Assembly (NCBI RefSeq): GCF_020618415.1
Contig: NZ_CP085345.1
Coordinates: 2,108,001 to 2,172,000, forward strand
Length of the DNA stretch: 64,000 nucleotides
DNA from: Cupriavidus sp. MP-37
Lineage (GTDB): Bacteria; Pseudomonadota; Gammaproteobacteria; Burkholderiales; Burkholderiaceae
Reading direction: 5' to 3'
In this document: positions 17,052 through 25,114 of the stretch, in pieces
How the letters are laid out: every line of letters begins with the position of its first letter
How positions within the stretch are numbered: position 1 is the stretch's first letter
Notes under the pieces: generated by a model
Seen by the model: only the letters and a program-made list of their open reading frames with translations
Database searches by the model: none
Told to the model about the DNA's origin: nothing
Translations under genes and position numbers: made by a program

Positions 17052-17070
17052 CGCCGGGCGGCGCCCGGCG
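17052..17070 (+). terminator. Intercistronic hairpin between chaperone and usher genes
   Basis: CGCCGGGC, loop GGC, GCCCGGCG: a perfect 8-bp GC stem starting 6 bp after the chaperone stop. With no T tract it is more likely an RNA stabiliser or attenuator than a full terminator. Confidence 0.45.
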
Positions 17071-17160
17071 AACTTCCAGGCTGAATCCTTCGATTGACGA
17101 TGCCGCGCAGGCGGCAGGGGCGAGTCTTGCCCGCGCAGTGCCAGAAATCCGGCATAAACC

Positions 17161-19746
17161 ATGAGAACCCAGAAGACCTCGTCGTTCCCGTCGCGGCTGA
17201 GTCCGGCCAGCGCGGTAGTGTTGTCCTTGTTTGCCAGCGTCAGCGCGTGGGGAGCGCCCGGCAGTTCCCGCGGTTCGACATTGGTCGCCGAAGTCGAATT
17301 CAACGATACCTTCCTGCAACAGCCAGGCGGGGTCCGCATCGACGTCAGCCGCTTCAACAAGGGCAACGTGGCCTTGCCGGGCGACTATCGCGCCGAGCTC
17401 TACGTGAACGACGTCTGGCTGGGCCGCACCGAGGTGACGCTGCGCCAGATCGGCGACGACGCCCGCAACGTGCAGCCCTGCTTTGACCGCGCCGCGGTCG
17501 AGCGCATGGGGATCGACCTGGGCAAGCTCTCGCCGGACGCGTCGGCACGGCTGCTGGCCGGCTGCGTGGCATTGCCCGACCTGGTCCCCGATGCCACCGC
17601 CAGCTTCGACAACGGCGAGCAGCGGCTGGACGTGTCGGTGCCGCAGATTGCCCTGTCGCGCACGGCACGCGGCTATGTCGATCCCAAGTACTGGGACGAC
17701 GGCGTCACCGCGGCGCGGCTGCAGTACAACGCCAACGTCTACCACTCGGATGCGAGCGGGCTGTCGACCACGCAGACCTATGTCGGCCTGAATGCCGGCG
17801 TCAACGTCGGCGCCTGGCGCTTCCGTCATGTGGGCAACCTGACGCATGGCGATATCGGCGGCAACCGCTACCAGAGCGTGCAGACCAGCCTGCAGCGCGC
17901 GCTTGCGCCGATCCGCAGCCAGCTGGTGATCGGCGAGGCCTATACCGACGGCGCGCTGTTCGACAGCTTCGGCTTCCGTGGCGTGCAGGTCGCCAGCGAC
18001 GACCGCATGTATCCGGAGTCGCAGCGCGGCTATGCACCGGTCGTGCGCGGCATTGCCAACAGCAATGCCCGCGTGCAGGTGCGCCAGGGCGGCAACATCA
18101 TCTACGAAACCACGGTCGCGCCCGGCGCGTTCGAGATCACCGACCTGTATCCGACCGGCTATGGCGGCGACCTGGAGCTGGTGATCACGGAGGCCGACGG
18201 CAGCGTGCGCACTTCGCGCCTGCCCTATGCCGCGGCCGTCAACGCGCTGCGCCCCGGCATCACGCGCTACAGCATTACCGTGGGGCAGTACCGCAATGTC
18301 GCGCTCCACAGCCGGCCGATGATGATGCAGGCGACGGTCCAGCATGGCATCAACAATATGGTGACGGGCTATGGCGGCTTCATTGCGGCACAGGACTACA
18401 CGGCGGTGATGGGCGGCGGCGCCCTGAACACGGACCTGGGCGCTTTCGGCGCCGACATCACGCAAGCCTGGACCGACCTGCAGAATGCCGGCGGGCGCAG
18501 CGGCCAGAGCCTGCGGCTGTCATACAGCAAGCTGGTGGCGCCGACCAATACCAACCTGACGCTGGCGGCCTACCGCTACTCCAGCAGCGGCTACCTCAGC
18601 ATGGCCGATGCCATGGCGCTGCGCGACCTGGAGCAGCGCGGCATGGCCGCGGGCATGTTAATGGGCGGGATCCAGCGCGGGCGGCTGCAGGTCACCATCA
18701 ACCAGATGCTGCCGCAGGGCTACGGCTCATTCTACCTGGCCGGCTCGACGCAGAACTACTGGAACCGCGGCGGCAGCGACACCCAGTTCCAGGCGGGCTA
18801 CAACAACAGCTACAAGCGCATCAACTACGGCGTCTCGGCATCGCGCCAGTTCAACGTCAACGCCGGCAAATGGGATAACCGGGTGATGCTCACGGTGGGC
18901 ATCCCGCTCGGCACGGGGCAGCATGCGCCGTACTCGATGACCAGCCTGTCCCGCGACTCCCAGGGCGGCACCTCGCTGCAGGAATCGGTGACCGGCACGC
19001 TGGGCGACGACAATGCCTTCAGCTACGGCGTCAACGCCGGCTACACCGGCGGCGGCAATGCGGCCGATACCGCCACCGTCGGCGCCAATCTCGGCTACGT
19101 GTCTCCGTTCGCCACCGTCACGGCCAGCGCGAGCAAGGGCAACAATTACTCGCAGGCCGGTTTCGGCATCAGCGGCGGCATCGTCGCCTATGCCGGCGGC
19201 GTGGTGTTCACGCCGATGCCCGGCGACACCATGGCCATTGTCGAGGCCGCGGACGCAGCCGGCGCACGAGTGGCCAACGGCAGCGGCCTGCGCGTGGATC
19301 CGTGGGGCCACGCTCTCGTGCCGAGCCTGACCCCGTTCTCCAGCAACCAGGTCGAGATCGACCCCAAGGGGCTGCCGATCAGCGTGTCGCTGAAGACCAC
19401 GCTGCAAAACACGGCGCCAACCGCGGGCGCCATCGTGAAGATGAAGTTCGAGACCGAGAACCCCGGGCGTGCCGCGATCCTGCGTGTCATGGGCCCGGAT
19501 GGGGCGCCGCTGCCGTTCGGCGCGGAGGTCACCGATGCGCAGGGCCAGGCGGCCGGCACGGTGGGGCAGGGCGGGCGCATCATCGTGCGCGGGCTGAAGC
19601 AGGACCGTGGCGAACTGCTGGTGAAATGGGGCAGCGATGCCAAATCCTCGTGCACGCTGCCCTATGCCCTGCCGCCCGAAGCGGCGCACCCGGCCAACCC
19701 GTTTGCGGTGCTTGACGGGGCGTGCGTGGCATCGGCGGCGCGGTAA
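17161..19746 (+). CDS. Fimbrial outer-membrane usher (FimD/PapC-like)
   Basis: 861 residues, typical usher length. Signal peptide near residues 12-32, N-terminal chaperone-binding domain (VEFNDTFLQQPGGVRIDVSR, FNKGNVALPGDYRAELYVND), then the 24-strand pore with the plug region around SDDRMYPESQRGYAPVVRGI and NARVQVRQGGNIIYETTVAPG, the hallmark of the family. C-terminal domains follow (GPDGAPLPFGAEVTD, KSSCTLPYAL). It assembles the fimbria in the outer membrane from chaperone-pilin complexes. It is the last structural gene; a hybrid sensor kinase starts 203 bp downstream. Confidence 0.96.
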   Translation: MRTQKTSSFPSRLSPASAVVLSLFASVSAWGAPGSSRGSTLVAEVEFNDTFLQQPGGVRIDVSRFNKGNVALPGDYRAELYVNDVWLGRTEVTLRQIGDDARNVQPCFDRAAVERMGIDLGKLSPDASARLLAGCVALPDLVPDATASFDNGEQRLDVSVPQIALSRTARGYVDPKYWDDGVTAARLQYNANVYHSDASGLSTTQTYVGLNAGVNVGAWRFRHVGNLTHGDIGGNRYQSVQTSLQRALAPIRSQLVIGEAYTDGALFDSFGFRGVQVASDDRMYPESQRGYAPVVRGIANSNARVQVRQGGNIIYETTVAPGAFEITDLYPTGYGGDLELVITEADGSVRTSRLPYAAAVNALRPGITRYSITVGQYRNVALHSRPMMMQATVQHGINNMVTGYGGFIAAQDYTAVMGGGALNTDLGAFGADITQAWTDLQNAGGRSGQSLRLSYSKLVAPTNTNLTLAAYRYSSSGYLSMADAMALRDLEQRGMAAGMLMGGIQRGRLQVTINQMLPQGYGSFYLAGSTQNYWNRGGSDTQFQAGYNNSYKRINYGVSASRQFNVNAGKWDNRVMLTVGIPLGTGQHAPYSMTSLSRDSQGGTSLQESVTGTLGDDNAFSYGVNAGYTGGGNAADTATVGANLGYVSPFATVTASASKGNNYSQAGFGISGGIVAYAGGVVFTPMPGDTMAIVEAADAAGARVANGSGLRVDPWGHALVPSLTPFSSNQVEIDPKGLPISVSLKTTLQNTAPTAGAIVKMKFETENPGRAAILRVMGPDGAPLPFGAEVTDAQGQAAGTVGQGGRIIVRGLKQDRGELLVKWGSDAKSSCTLPYALPPEAAHPANPFAVLDGACVASAAR

Positions 19747-19811
19747 CCGGGGCCATGGCACCGCCCATGGACGGGGTCAGTCTTGGCGACGCATCGTTGG
19801 CGTGCTGGCGG

Positions 19812-19851
19812 GCCGGGATGAGCCGGGATCAGCCGGGATCACCCGGGATGT
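19812..19851. repeat. Four tandem 10-bp repeats upstream of hybrid kinase gene
   Basis: Four consecutive decamers: GCCGGGATGA, GCCGGGATCA, GCCGGGATCA, CCCGGGATGT. The 10-bp period equals about one DNA turn. They end 5 bp before CATAAT (19857-19862), a good -10 candidate, so they cover the -35 region of the probable kinase promoter. Confidence 0.8.
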
Positions 19852-19949
19852 TGATGCATAATCCGTAGGCAATTCCCCAGCCAGGGGGCGCCGGGCGATG
19901 CCCGGTCCCCGAGCGACGTCAGGCAGGTTGCTGAGAAGGAGCTTCGCCA

Positions 19950-22900
19950 ATGCCCAATTGGCTGTCTCGCGCAAACAAGCAGTTTCCCGGTCGCCTTCTC
20001 GCCGTTGTTGCCGCCCTGCTGATCGTGGTGATCAGCGGCTGCCTCGCCTTGTTCCTGCATAGCCGGTTCCAGCGCATTGTCTGGGAGCAGGCGTGGTCCG
20101 CACGCCAGCATTTTGGCGCCGTGCTGGCGGCCAAGGCTACCCACGAGTACTTTATCCGTCGCATGGCGGAGATCACCGGGCCCGAATACCGGCTGGTGCG
20201 CAGCGATCGTCCCGCGACCCGGCTCGAAGCCTTGCTGATGGCCGTGCCGGTCGGCAGCGCGCGTGCCGTCGAGGTGCCCGGACTGATCAATCCCGCGACC
20301 CTGATGCGCGGCGCGCCGGTGCCCGGCGCGGACCGGTCCGTGGCGCTGTCGCATGTCATCCGCTTCGCCATCTTCGAGCGCGCGTACTGGGGCACGGCAC
20401 CGCAAGGGGTGCGCTCGGTGTTTCTGCTGGCGGACGGCAGCGAGGCGCTGGTGACCCCCGCGCTGCCGGCGGCGTTGCGGCTGAGCGGGCCGCAGGTGGC
20501 CGATGCCGTCAGCAACTGGGCCAAGGCGCTGGCGCGCCGCTCGAGCGAGGTGCGGACCAGTACGCCAGCCGGCACGCCGCTGTGGGCCGGCCCCTATCCT
20601 GGCCTGATCGGGCAGGAAACGATGCTGAGCTGCTTCCTGCCCGTTCACAACGCCGCCGGAACGCTGCTGGGCTATGCCGCCACGGCCATTCCCGTACGCG
20701 CGCTGATGGCCGATGTCAGCATGCCGGGCGGCGCCCAGGCGGGCCAGCCGGTCTCCGGCAAGCGCGCGGTATTCTTCGATGAACGCGGCAAGCTGCTGTT
20801 CCAGGGCCGCGATGCCGGCTGGTTGCGTCCCCACGCCCTGGGCGAGCGGGTCGCCCGTGAGCTGGCCGCCAGCGAGCGGGGCGTGGCTTACTGGTTCGAG
20901 CAAGGCAGCCTGATGATCGGCAGCATGGCGCCCGACCACAGCTGGCGCGCGGCCTATGCCTATCCGCTGTCGCAAGGGCTGGCGGACCACGGCCTGGCAC
21001 TGGCGGCGGCACTGCTGCTCTACGGGCTCGGCATCGCGGCGGTGCTGCAAGGCGCGCGCATGGTGCGGCGCCGGGTGCTGGTGCCGATGCGGCGCAACGC
21101 CGAACGCATCGAGGACAGCGAGCGCTTCAACCGCACCGTGATGCAGGCGGCGCCGGTTGGCCTGCGGGTGGTGCGCACCGCCGATGCGCATGTGCGGGCC
21201 GAGAACGCGCTCGCCGCGCAATGGCTGCCGCTGGATGCCCGCACGCAGGGCCGGCCGTGGCTGGACGCCATCCTGGCGCAGCGCGGCGACGCGCCCGTGC
21301 GGCTGGAGGTGCGGGTGCCGGCGGGTGCCGGTGCCGCGCGCGACGTGCTGGTGGTCGGTCGCCGTACCCGCTTTGAAGGCGAGGACGTGTTGCTGTGCGC
21401 GATCCATGACGTCACGGACGAACGCGAGGCGCACCGCAGGCTGGCACGCGCACGCCAGCTCGCAGACGAGGCCAGCGCCGCCAAATTGCGCTTCCTGGCC
21501 ACCATGAGCCATGAAATCCGGACGCCGTTGTACGGCATGCTGGGCACGCTGGAACTGCTGTCGCTGACCGGCCTCGCGCATAGCCAGCGCGAGATGCTGT
21601 CGACCATCCGGTCTTCGTCGCAGGTGCTGCTGCAGATCCTGGACGACCTGCTGGATTACTCGCGCGCCGAAGCGGGACAGATGCACCTGGACAGCGTGCC
21701 GTTCGATCCGGTCGATCTGCTCGAGTCGACGGTGCGGGCGCACGCGCCGATCGCGCTGCAAAAGGGCCTGGCGCTGTCGTGCTATCCGGAGCCGGGCCTG
21801 CCCTGCCTGGCCGGCGACCCGGTGCGGGTGCGCCAGATCATCGGCAACCTGCTCGGCAATGCGCTGAAATTCACCGCCACAGGCCATGTCATCGTGCGCT
21901 TGGCGCGCGCGCCGCGGGCCGATGTGCCGGAGGCTGCCGACGCGGCAGGCAGGATCGCGATCCTGCTCGAGGTGGCGGATACCGGGCCGGGCATCGCGCC
22001 CGAAATACAAGAAAAACTGTTCGAGCCGTTCGTGCAGGCCGACCCGTCCACCGCCAGGCGGTATGGCGGGACCGGCCTGGGCTTGTCGATCTGCCGGCGG
22101 CTGGCCGCGCTGATGGACGGCAGCGTTTCCGTGCACAGCGAGCCCGGCAAGGGCAGCGTGTTCCGGGTCTTGCTCAGGCTGCCGCAGGCGGGGCCGCGCG
22201 CGGCGCTGGAGCCGGTGCTGCCGCCGGTGGCCGTGCTGACCGAGGACGAAGAGATCCGCAACCATGCCATCGACACGCTGCGTGCGATGGGGTGCGAGGC
22301 GATCGCCTGCAGCGGGCCGGCGCCGGCGGCGGGCATGGTGCTGTTCGTCGCCACCCGCCGTATCGCGGCCATTCCGGAGGGCTACGCCGGCGTGGTGTTC
22401 GCACGCGCCGACGGTCCGGCCGAACCGCAGCTCGTCGGCGGCAGCTGGCTGGTCAACGCCTATCACCAGGCCGGCATCCTGCGCGCGCTTTGCCTGGCCG
22501 CCGGCATGACGCCGGCGAGTGCGCCGCCCGCGGCGACGGCAGCCGATCCCGTGCCGCGCCTGGACCTGGAGATCCTGGTGGTGGACGACCACCCCTACAA
22601 CCGTCTGCTGATGCAGCAGCAGCTCGAACGCCTTGGCTGCCGCGCCACGCTGGCGGCCGGTGGCGAAGAGGCGCTGGGGCTGTGGCAGCAGCGCAAGTTC
22701 GACCTGGTGCTCACCGACATCCACATGCCCGGTATGGACGGCAACGAGCTGAGCCGCAGGCTGCGCGCGCAAGGGGCTACGGTACCGATCGTGGGGCTGA
22801 CCGCGAGCATTGCGCCGGGTGAGGCGGAGCGCTGCCTGGCCGCCGGCATGGACCGTTACCTGTCCAAGCCCGTGTTGCTGGGGCCGCTGGCCGAGTGCCT

Positions 22901-23342
22901 GCGGGCGGTGCTGCCGGCGCATGCCGCGTCCCCGGTGCCGTTGGGTGACCACCAGGCCGACCATGAGGCCAACGACAGCGCCTTGCCGCGGATGGCCGAC
23001 AGCGCCGCCAGCCTGGCATTGCTGGCGCGTACCATGCGCGACGATTTTGCGGCGCTGTCAGCCGCCGCGGCCAGCGGGGAACTGAAGGCGCTTCGCCACC
23101 ACGCCCACCGCATGCGCGGCGCCATGGCGCTCGCCGAAGACGGCGACGAAATCGTCGCATTGTGCCGGGAACTGGAACGGGACGTGGCGCAGGCGCAAGA
23201 GGCCGTGCAGGCCCATGTCGACAACCTGGCCTTGTATCTTGCAGCGTACTTTGACGGGCCCGACGGCCCGGCCAGCAGCCAGAACGGCAACCAGAACGGC
23301 AACCAGAACGGCCACCAGGGCGATTGGCGGAGTAGCATTTAA
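19950..23342 (+). CDS. Hybrid sensor histidine kinase HK-REC-HPt (BvgS/RcsC-like)
   Basis: 1130 residues. Membrane helix near 15-38, a roughly 310-residue periplasmic sensor region, second helix near 350-370, a short PAS-like stretch, HisKA with His521 in [14 protein letters not shown], HATPase ([26 protein letters not shown] near 706), a degenerate receiver-like segment (about 755-860), a true receiver with acidic pair at 879-880 and Asp923 in [11 protein letters not shown], and a C-terminal HPt domain with His1053 in AHRMRGAMA. It is thus a complete phosphorelay on one chain that can pass phosphate to RcsB-like regulators. The C-terminus ends with an Asn/Gln/Gly repeat. It follows the fimbrial operon and precedes a matching regulator gene. 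Possible stems (CCATGG at 19753-19770; CCGGGC/GCCCGG at 19891-19905) lie in the 203-bp leader region. Confidence 0.95.
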   Translation: MPNWLSRANKQFPGRLLAVVAALLIVVISGCLALFLHSRFQRIVWEQAWSARQHFGAVLAAKATHEYFIRRMAEITGPEYRLVRSDRPATRLEALLMAVPVGSARAVEVPGLINPATLMRGAPVPGADRSVALSHVIRFAIFERAYWGTAPQGVRSVFLLADGSEALVTPALPAALRLSGPQVADAVSNWAKALARRSSEVRTSTPAGTPLWAGPYPGLIGQETMLSCFLPVHNAAGTLLGYAATAIPVRALMADVSMPGGAQAGQPVSGKRAVFFDERGKLLFQGRDAGWLRPHALGERVARELAASERGVAYWFEQGSLMIGSMAPDHSWRAAYAYPLSQGLADHGLALAAALLLYGLGIAAVLQGARMVRRRVLVPMRRNAERIEDSERFNRTVMQAAPVGLRVVRTADAHVRAENALAAQWLPLDARTQGRPWLDAILAQRGDAPVRLEVRVPAGAGAARDVLVVGRRTRFEGEDVLLCAIHDVTDEREAHRRLARARQLADEASAAKLRFLATMSHEIRTPLYGMLGTLELLSLTGLAHSQREMLSTIRSSSQVLLQILDDLLDYSRAEAGQMHLDSVPFDPVDLLESTVRAHAPIALQKGLALSCYPEPGLPCLAGDPVRVRQIIGNLLGNALKFTATGHVIVRLARAPRADVPEAADAAGRIAILLEVADTGPGIAPEIQEKLFEPFVQADPSTARRYGGTGLGLSICRRLAALMDGSVSVHSEPGKGSVFRVLLRLPQAGPRAALEPVLPPVAVLTEDEEIRNHAIDTLRAMGCEAIACSGPAPAAGMVLFVATRRIAAIPEGYAGVVFARADGPAEPQLVGGSWLVNAYHQAGILRALCLAAGMTPASAPPAATAADPVPRLDLEILVVDDHPYNRLLMQQQLERLGCRATLAAGGEEALGLWQQRKFDLVLTDIHMPGMDGNELSRRLRAQGATVPIVGLTASIAPGEAERCLAAGMDRYLSKPVLLGPLAECLRAVLPAHAASPVPLGDHQADHEANDSALPRMADSAASLALLARTMRDDFAALSAAAASGELKALRHHAHRMRGAMALAEDGDEIVALCRELERDVAQAQEAVQAHVDNLALYLAAYFDGPDGPASSQNGNQNGNQNGHQGDWRSSI
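23279..23314 (+). repeat. 12-bp coding tandem repeat at the kinase C-terminus
   Basis: Three copies of CCAGAACGGCAA (the third ends CCA), encoding [10 protein letters not shown] in the hydrophilic tail after the HPt domain. A slippage-prone in-frame repeat whose copy number could vary between strains. Confidence 0.7.
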
Positions 23343-23353
23343 GGAATACCTTA
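23340..23353. promoter_or_regulatory. RcsB-box-like dyad upstream of the first LuxR-type regulator
   Basis: TAAGGAATACCTTA has the TAAG-N6-CTTA form of the enterobacterial RcsB box and extends to a 6-bp-arm dyad (TTAAGG/CCTTAA). It overlaps the stop codon of the hybrid kinase and lies 120 bp before the regulator start, suggesting autoregulation. Confidence 0.5.
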
Positions 23354-23400
23354 ATTCGGGCTGTTCGGAAGACTCCTAATATTCAAATCAGCGAAAATGA

Positions 23401-23417
23401 CCGGTATTGAATACCGG
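23401..23417. promoter_or_regulatory. Perfect 8-1-8 inverted repeat before regulator gene
   Basis: CCGGTATTGAATACCGG is a perfect 17-bp dyad 56 bp upstream of the regulator start. It shares the core GAATACC with the dyad at 23340. It could be a second regulator site or a leader hairpin; no T tract follows. Confidence 0.5.
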
Positions 23418-23473
23418 CTCAGTTCCCAGGCGCACCGCTGCGTGGCCACGGAACCGAAAATCAGGGGGTAAGC

Positions 23474-24115
23474 ATGATCAAGATAATCATCGCCGATGAC
23501 CACCCCGTCGTCCTGGACGGGATGAGCCGTGTGCTGGCGCTTGAAGTGGGCATGCAGGTCGTAGGCAGCGCCGCCAATTCGACGCAGCTGGTCGCGTTGC
23601 TCGAAAGCACCGATTGCGACGTCATCGTGACCGATTATTCCATGCCCGGCGGGCAGTTTGGCGACGGCCTGCCGATGCTGCAAATGCTGCGGCGCCGCTA
23701 TCCCACCACGCGCATCGTGGTCATGACCATGCTGGATAATCCGGCGCTGATCCGCAATATCCAGAAGGTCGGCATTTCGGTAATCCTCAACAAGACCGAT
23801 CCGGTACAGGAACTGATTCCCGCGGTGCGCGCCGCGTTCAGCGGGCTGAGCTACCAGCCGGCATCGGTGCGCGCCATCCTTGCCTCCGGCGGTCTCGACG
23901 AGCTGTCGCGCCGCCCGATCCTGACGCGCCGGGAACTCGAAGTGATCCGGCAGTGCGCGGCCGGGGTGCCGGTCATCGAGATTGCACGCCAGGCCAATCG
24001 CAGCAGCAAGACCATCAGCGCGCAAAAGAGCATTGCCATGAAGAAGCTGGGCCTGGCAAATGATTATGAGCTTTACGAGTATGCCCGCACCAGCGGCTTG
24101 CTTGGCGGCGCATAA
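23474..24115 (+). CDS. LuxR/NarL-family response regulator, RcsB/BvgA-like
   Basis: 213 residues. The receiver is intact: acidic pair D8-D9 in IIADDHPVV, phosphoacceptor Asp54 in IVTDYSMPGG, Thr in VVMTML and Lys in ILNKTDPV. The C-terminal helix-turn-helix reads LTRRELEVIRQCAAG and SSKTISAQKSIAMKKLG, very like the RcsB recognition helix (KTISSQK). It is the likely phosphorelay partner of the hybrid kinase encoded just upstream, and a candidate activator of the fimbrial operon. GGGG before the ATG serves as ribosome site. Two dyads lie in the 131-bp upstream region and two hairpins follow the stop. Confidence 0.95.
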   Translation: MIKIIIADDHPVVLDGMSRVLALEVGMQVVGSAANSTQLVALLESTDCDVIVTDYSMPGGQFGDGLPMLQMLRRRYPTTRIVVMTMLDNPALIRNIQKVGISVILNKTDPVQELIPAVRAAFSGLSYQPASVRAILASGGLDELSRRPILTRRELEVIRQCAAGVPVIEIARQANRSSKTISAQKSIAMKKLGLANDYELYEYARTSGLLGGA

Positions 24116-24119
24116 GCCT

Positions 24120-24154
24120 CGCGGCCGCTGCGCGGCCGCGGGTGCATGAGCACC
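24120..24154 (+). terminator. Double hairpin terminator after the first regulator gene
   Basis: Arms CGCGGCCGC (24120-24128) and GCGGCCGCG (24132-24140) with loop TGC, followed at once by GGTGC ATGA GCACC (24141-24154) and then a pyrimidine-rich, T-containing stretch. Starts 5 bp after the stop codon. A good terminator candidate. Confidence 0.65.
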
Positions 24155-24293
24155 CGGCTTTCTTCTCTTCTTTCCCTTCCTCTTTTTTCACCGTCTCTTT
24201 CTGCGCGGGCTCTGCCCCGCGAGGTTATCGCCGCGCGTCATCCGAACGCGCATCCCCTTGCCGGGTGCCGGATCAGAAAATACCGCCGACATT

Positions 24294-24307
24294 TCAGGCT
24301 TGGCTGA
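24294..24307. promoter_or_regulatory. RcsB-box-like dyad upstream of the second regulator
   Basis: TCAGGCTTGGCTGA matches the fimbrial-promoter dyad at 15429-15442 in 12 of 14 positions, and the match runs on into the following TT. Five of six symmetric pairs hold. It lies 63 bp upstream of the second LuxR-type regulator gene. Confidence 0.45.
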
Positions 24308-24369
24308 TTCCGCAAGCCAGGCCCATGGCCCATCCTGAAACCGGGACAACGGTGGAGCGTAAGGCGGCC

Positions 24370-25026
24370 ATGGAAAGCATCCGGGTGATCGTCGCGGACC
24401 CGCAACCAGTCATGCGGCGCCTGCTGAGCCGGCAGCTCGCGGCCAGCGCCTGCATTGAGCTGGTTGAGCTGGTGGCCGATGAACGCGGCCTGTTGCAGGC
24501 ATTGCGGCAGCGCGCCTGCGATGTAGTGGCGCTGCGGTTCCCGCTCGGCAACGGCAAAGACCGCGAGCCTGACGGCTACGCGCGCCTGGGCGCGCGGCTG
24601 GCCGGGCTGGGACGGCAGCGCGTGGTGGCCATCGCCAACATCGCGGACCGTGCCGGCGTGCTCGGGTTGATCCGGGATGGCTGCCGCAACGTCGTGACCG
24701 CCCGCGATCACGTCGACGAGGTGGTCAAGGCGGTCCGGATGGCTCACCTCGAACTCGCCTCGGTCTCGGAAATCGCCTGTGACCTGATCTGGGGCCGGCG
24801 CTGCCGCAGCCTGGCCGACTGGGACGATTGGGCCGAACTGCTCACCACCCGCGAAAGCGAAGTGCTGCGGCTCTATCTGTCCGGCCTGTCCGTGACCGCC
24901 ATTGCCGAGCGCACGGGCCGGACCGTCAAGACGATCAGCACGCAGAAGCAGAGCGTCATGCGCAAGATCGGCGCCGACAACGACGTCGAGCTCGCCGCCT
25001 TCGCCATCCAGCGCGGCATGTTGTGA
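24370..25026 (+). CDS. LuxR-family regulator with degenerate receiver (pseudo-receiver)
   Basis: 218 residues from ATG 24370 (GGAG upstream; an ATG at 24325 gives a longer form). The C-terminal domain is a good NarL/RcsB-type helix-turn-helix (LTTRESEVLRLYLSG, TVKTISTQKQSVMRKIG). The N-terminus aligns with the receiver of the neighbouring regulator over its whole length but has lost the chemistry: the acidic pair is ADPQ (second Asp replaced by Pro), the phosphoacceptor position is Arg56 (VVALRFPLG), and the switch Thr and Lys are both Ala. It therefore cannot be phosphorylated in the normal way and may act constitutively, bind a ligand, or dimerise with the intact regulator (compare RcsA with RcsB). 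It is followed 88 bp later by a second hybrid kinase. Confidence 0.92.
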   Translation: MESIRVIVADPQPVMRRLLSRQLAASACIELVELVADERGLLQALRQRACDVVALRFPLGNGKDREPDGYARLGARLAGLGRQRVVAIANIADRAGVLGLIRDGCRNVVTARDHVDEVVKAVRMAHLELASVSEIACDLIWGRRCRSLADWDDWAELLTTRESEVLRLYLSGLSVTAIAERTGRTVKTISTQKQSVMRKIGADNDVELAAFAIQRGML

Positions 25027-25114
25027 GCAGCCCGGCGCCGCATGCGCGCGGGCTTGCCGCCACTCTTGAACTGGCCGGATGCGCCGCCCGGCCGACGTAA
25101 ATGCGAGGTAAGTG

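Noticed and set aside
19839-22964. Long minus-strand frame opposite the first hybrid kinase
   Set aside because: Same antisense effect; composition typical of a shadow frame and no recognisable domain.
25050-25075. GGCTTGCC core upstream of the second hybrid kinase as a fourth RcsB-like box
   Set aside because: Only the 8-bp core matches; the outer TAAG and CTTA-type bases are missing, and the core is common in GC-rich DNA.
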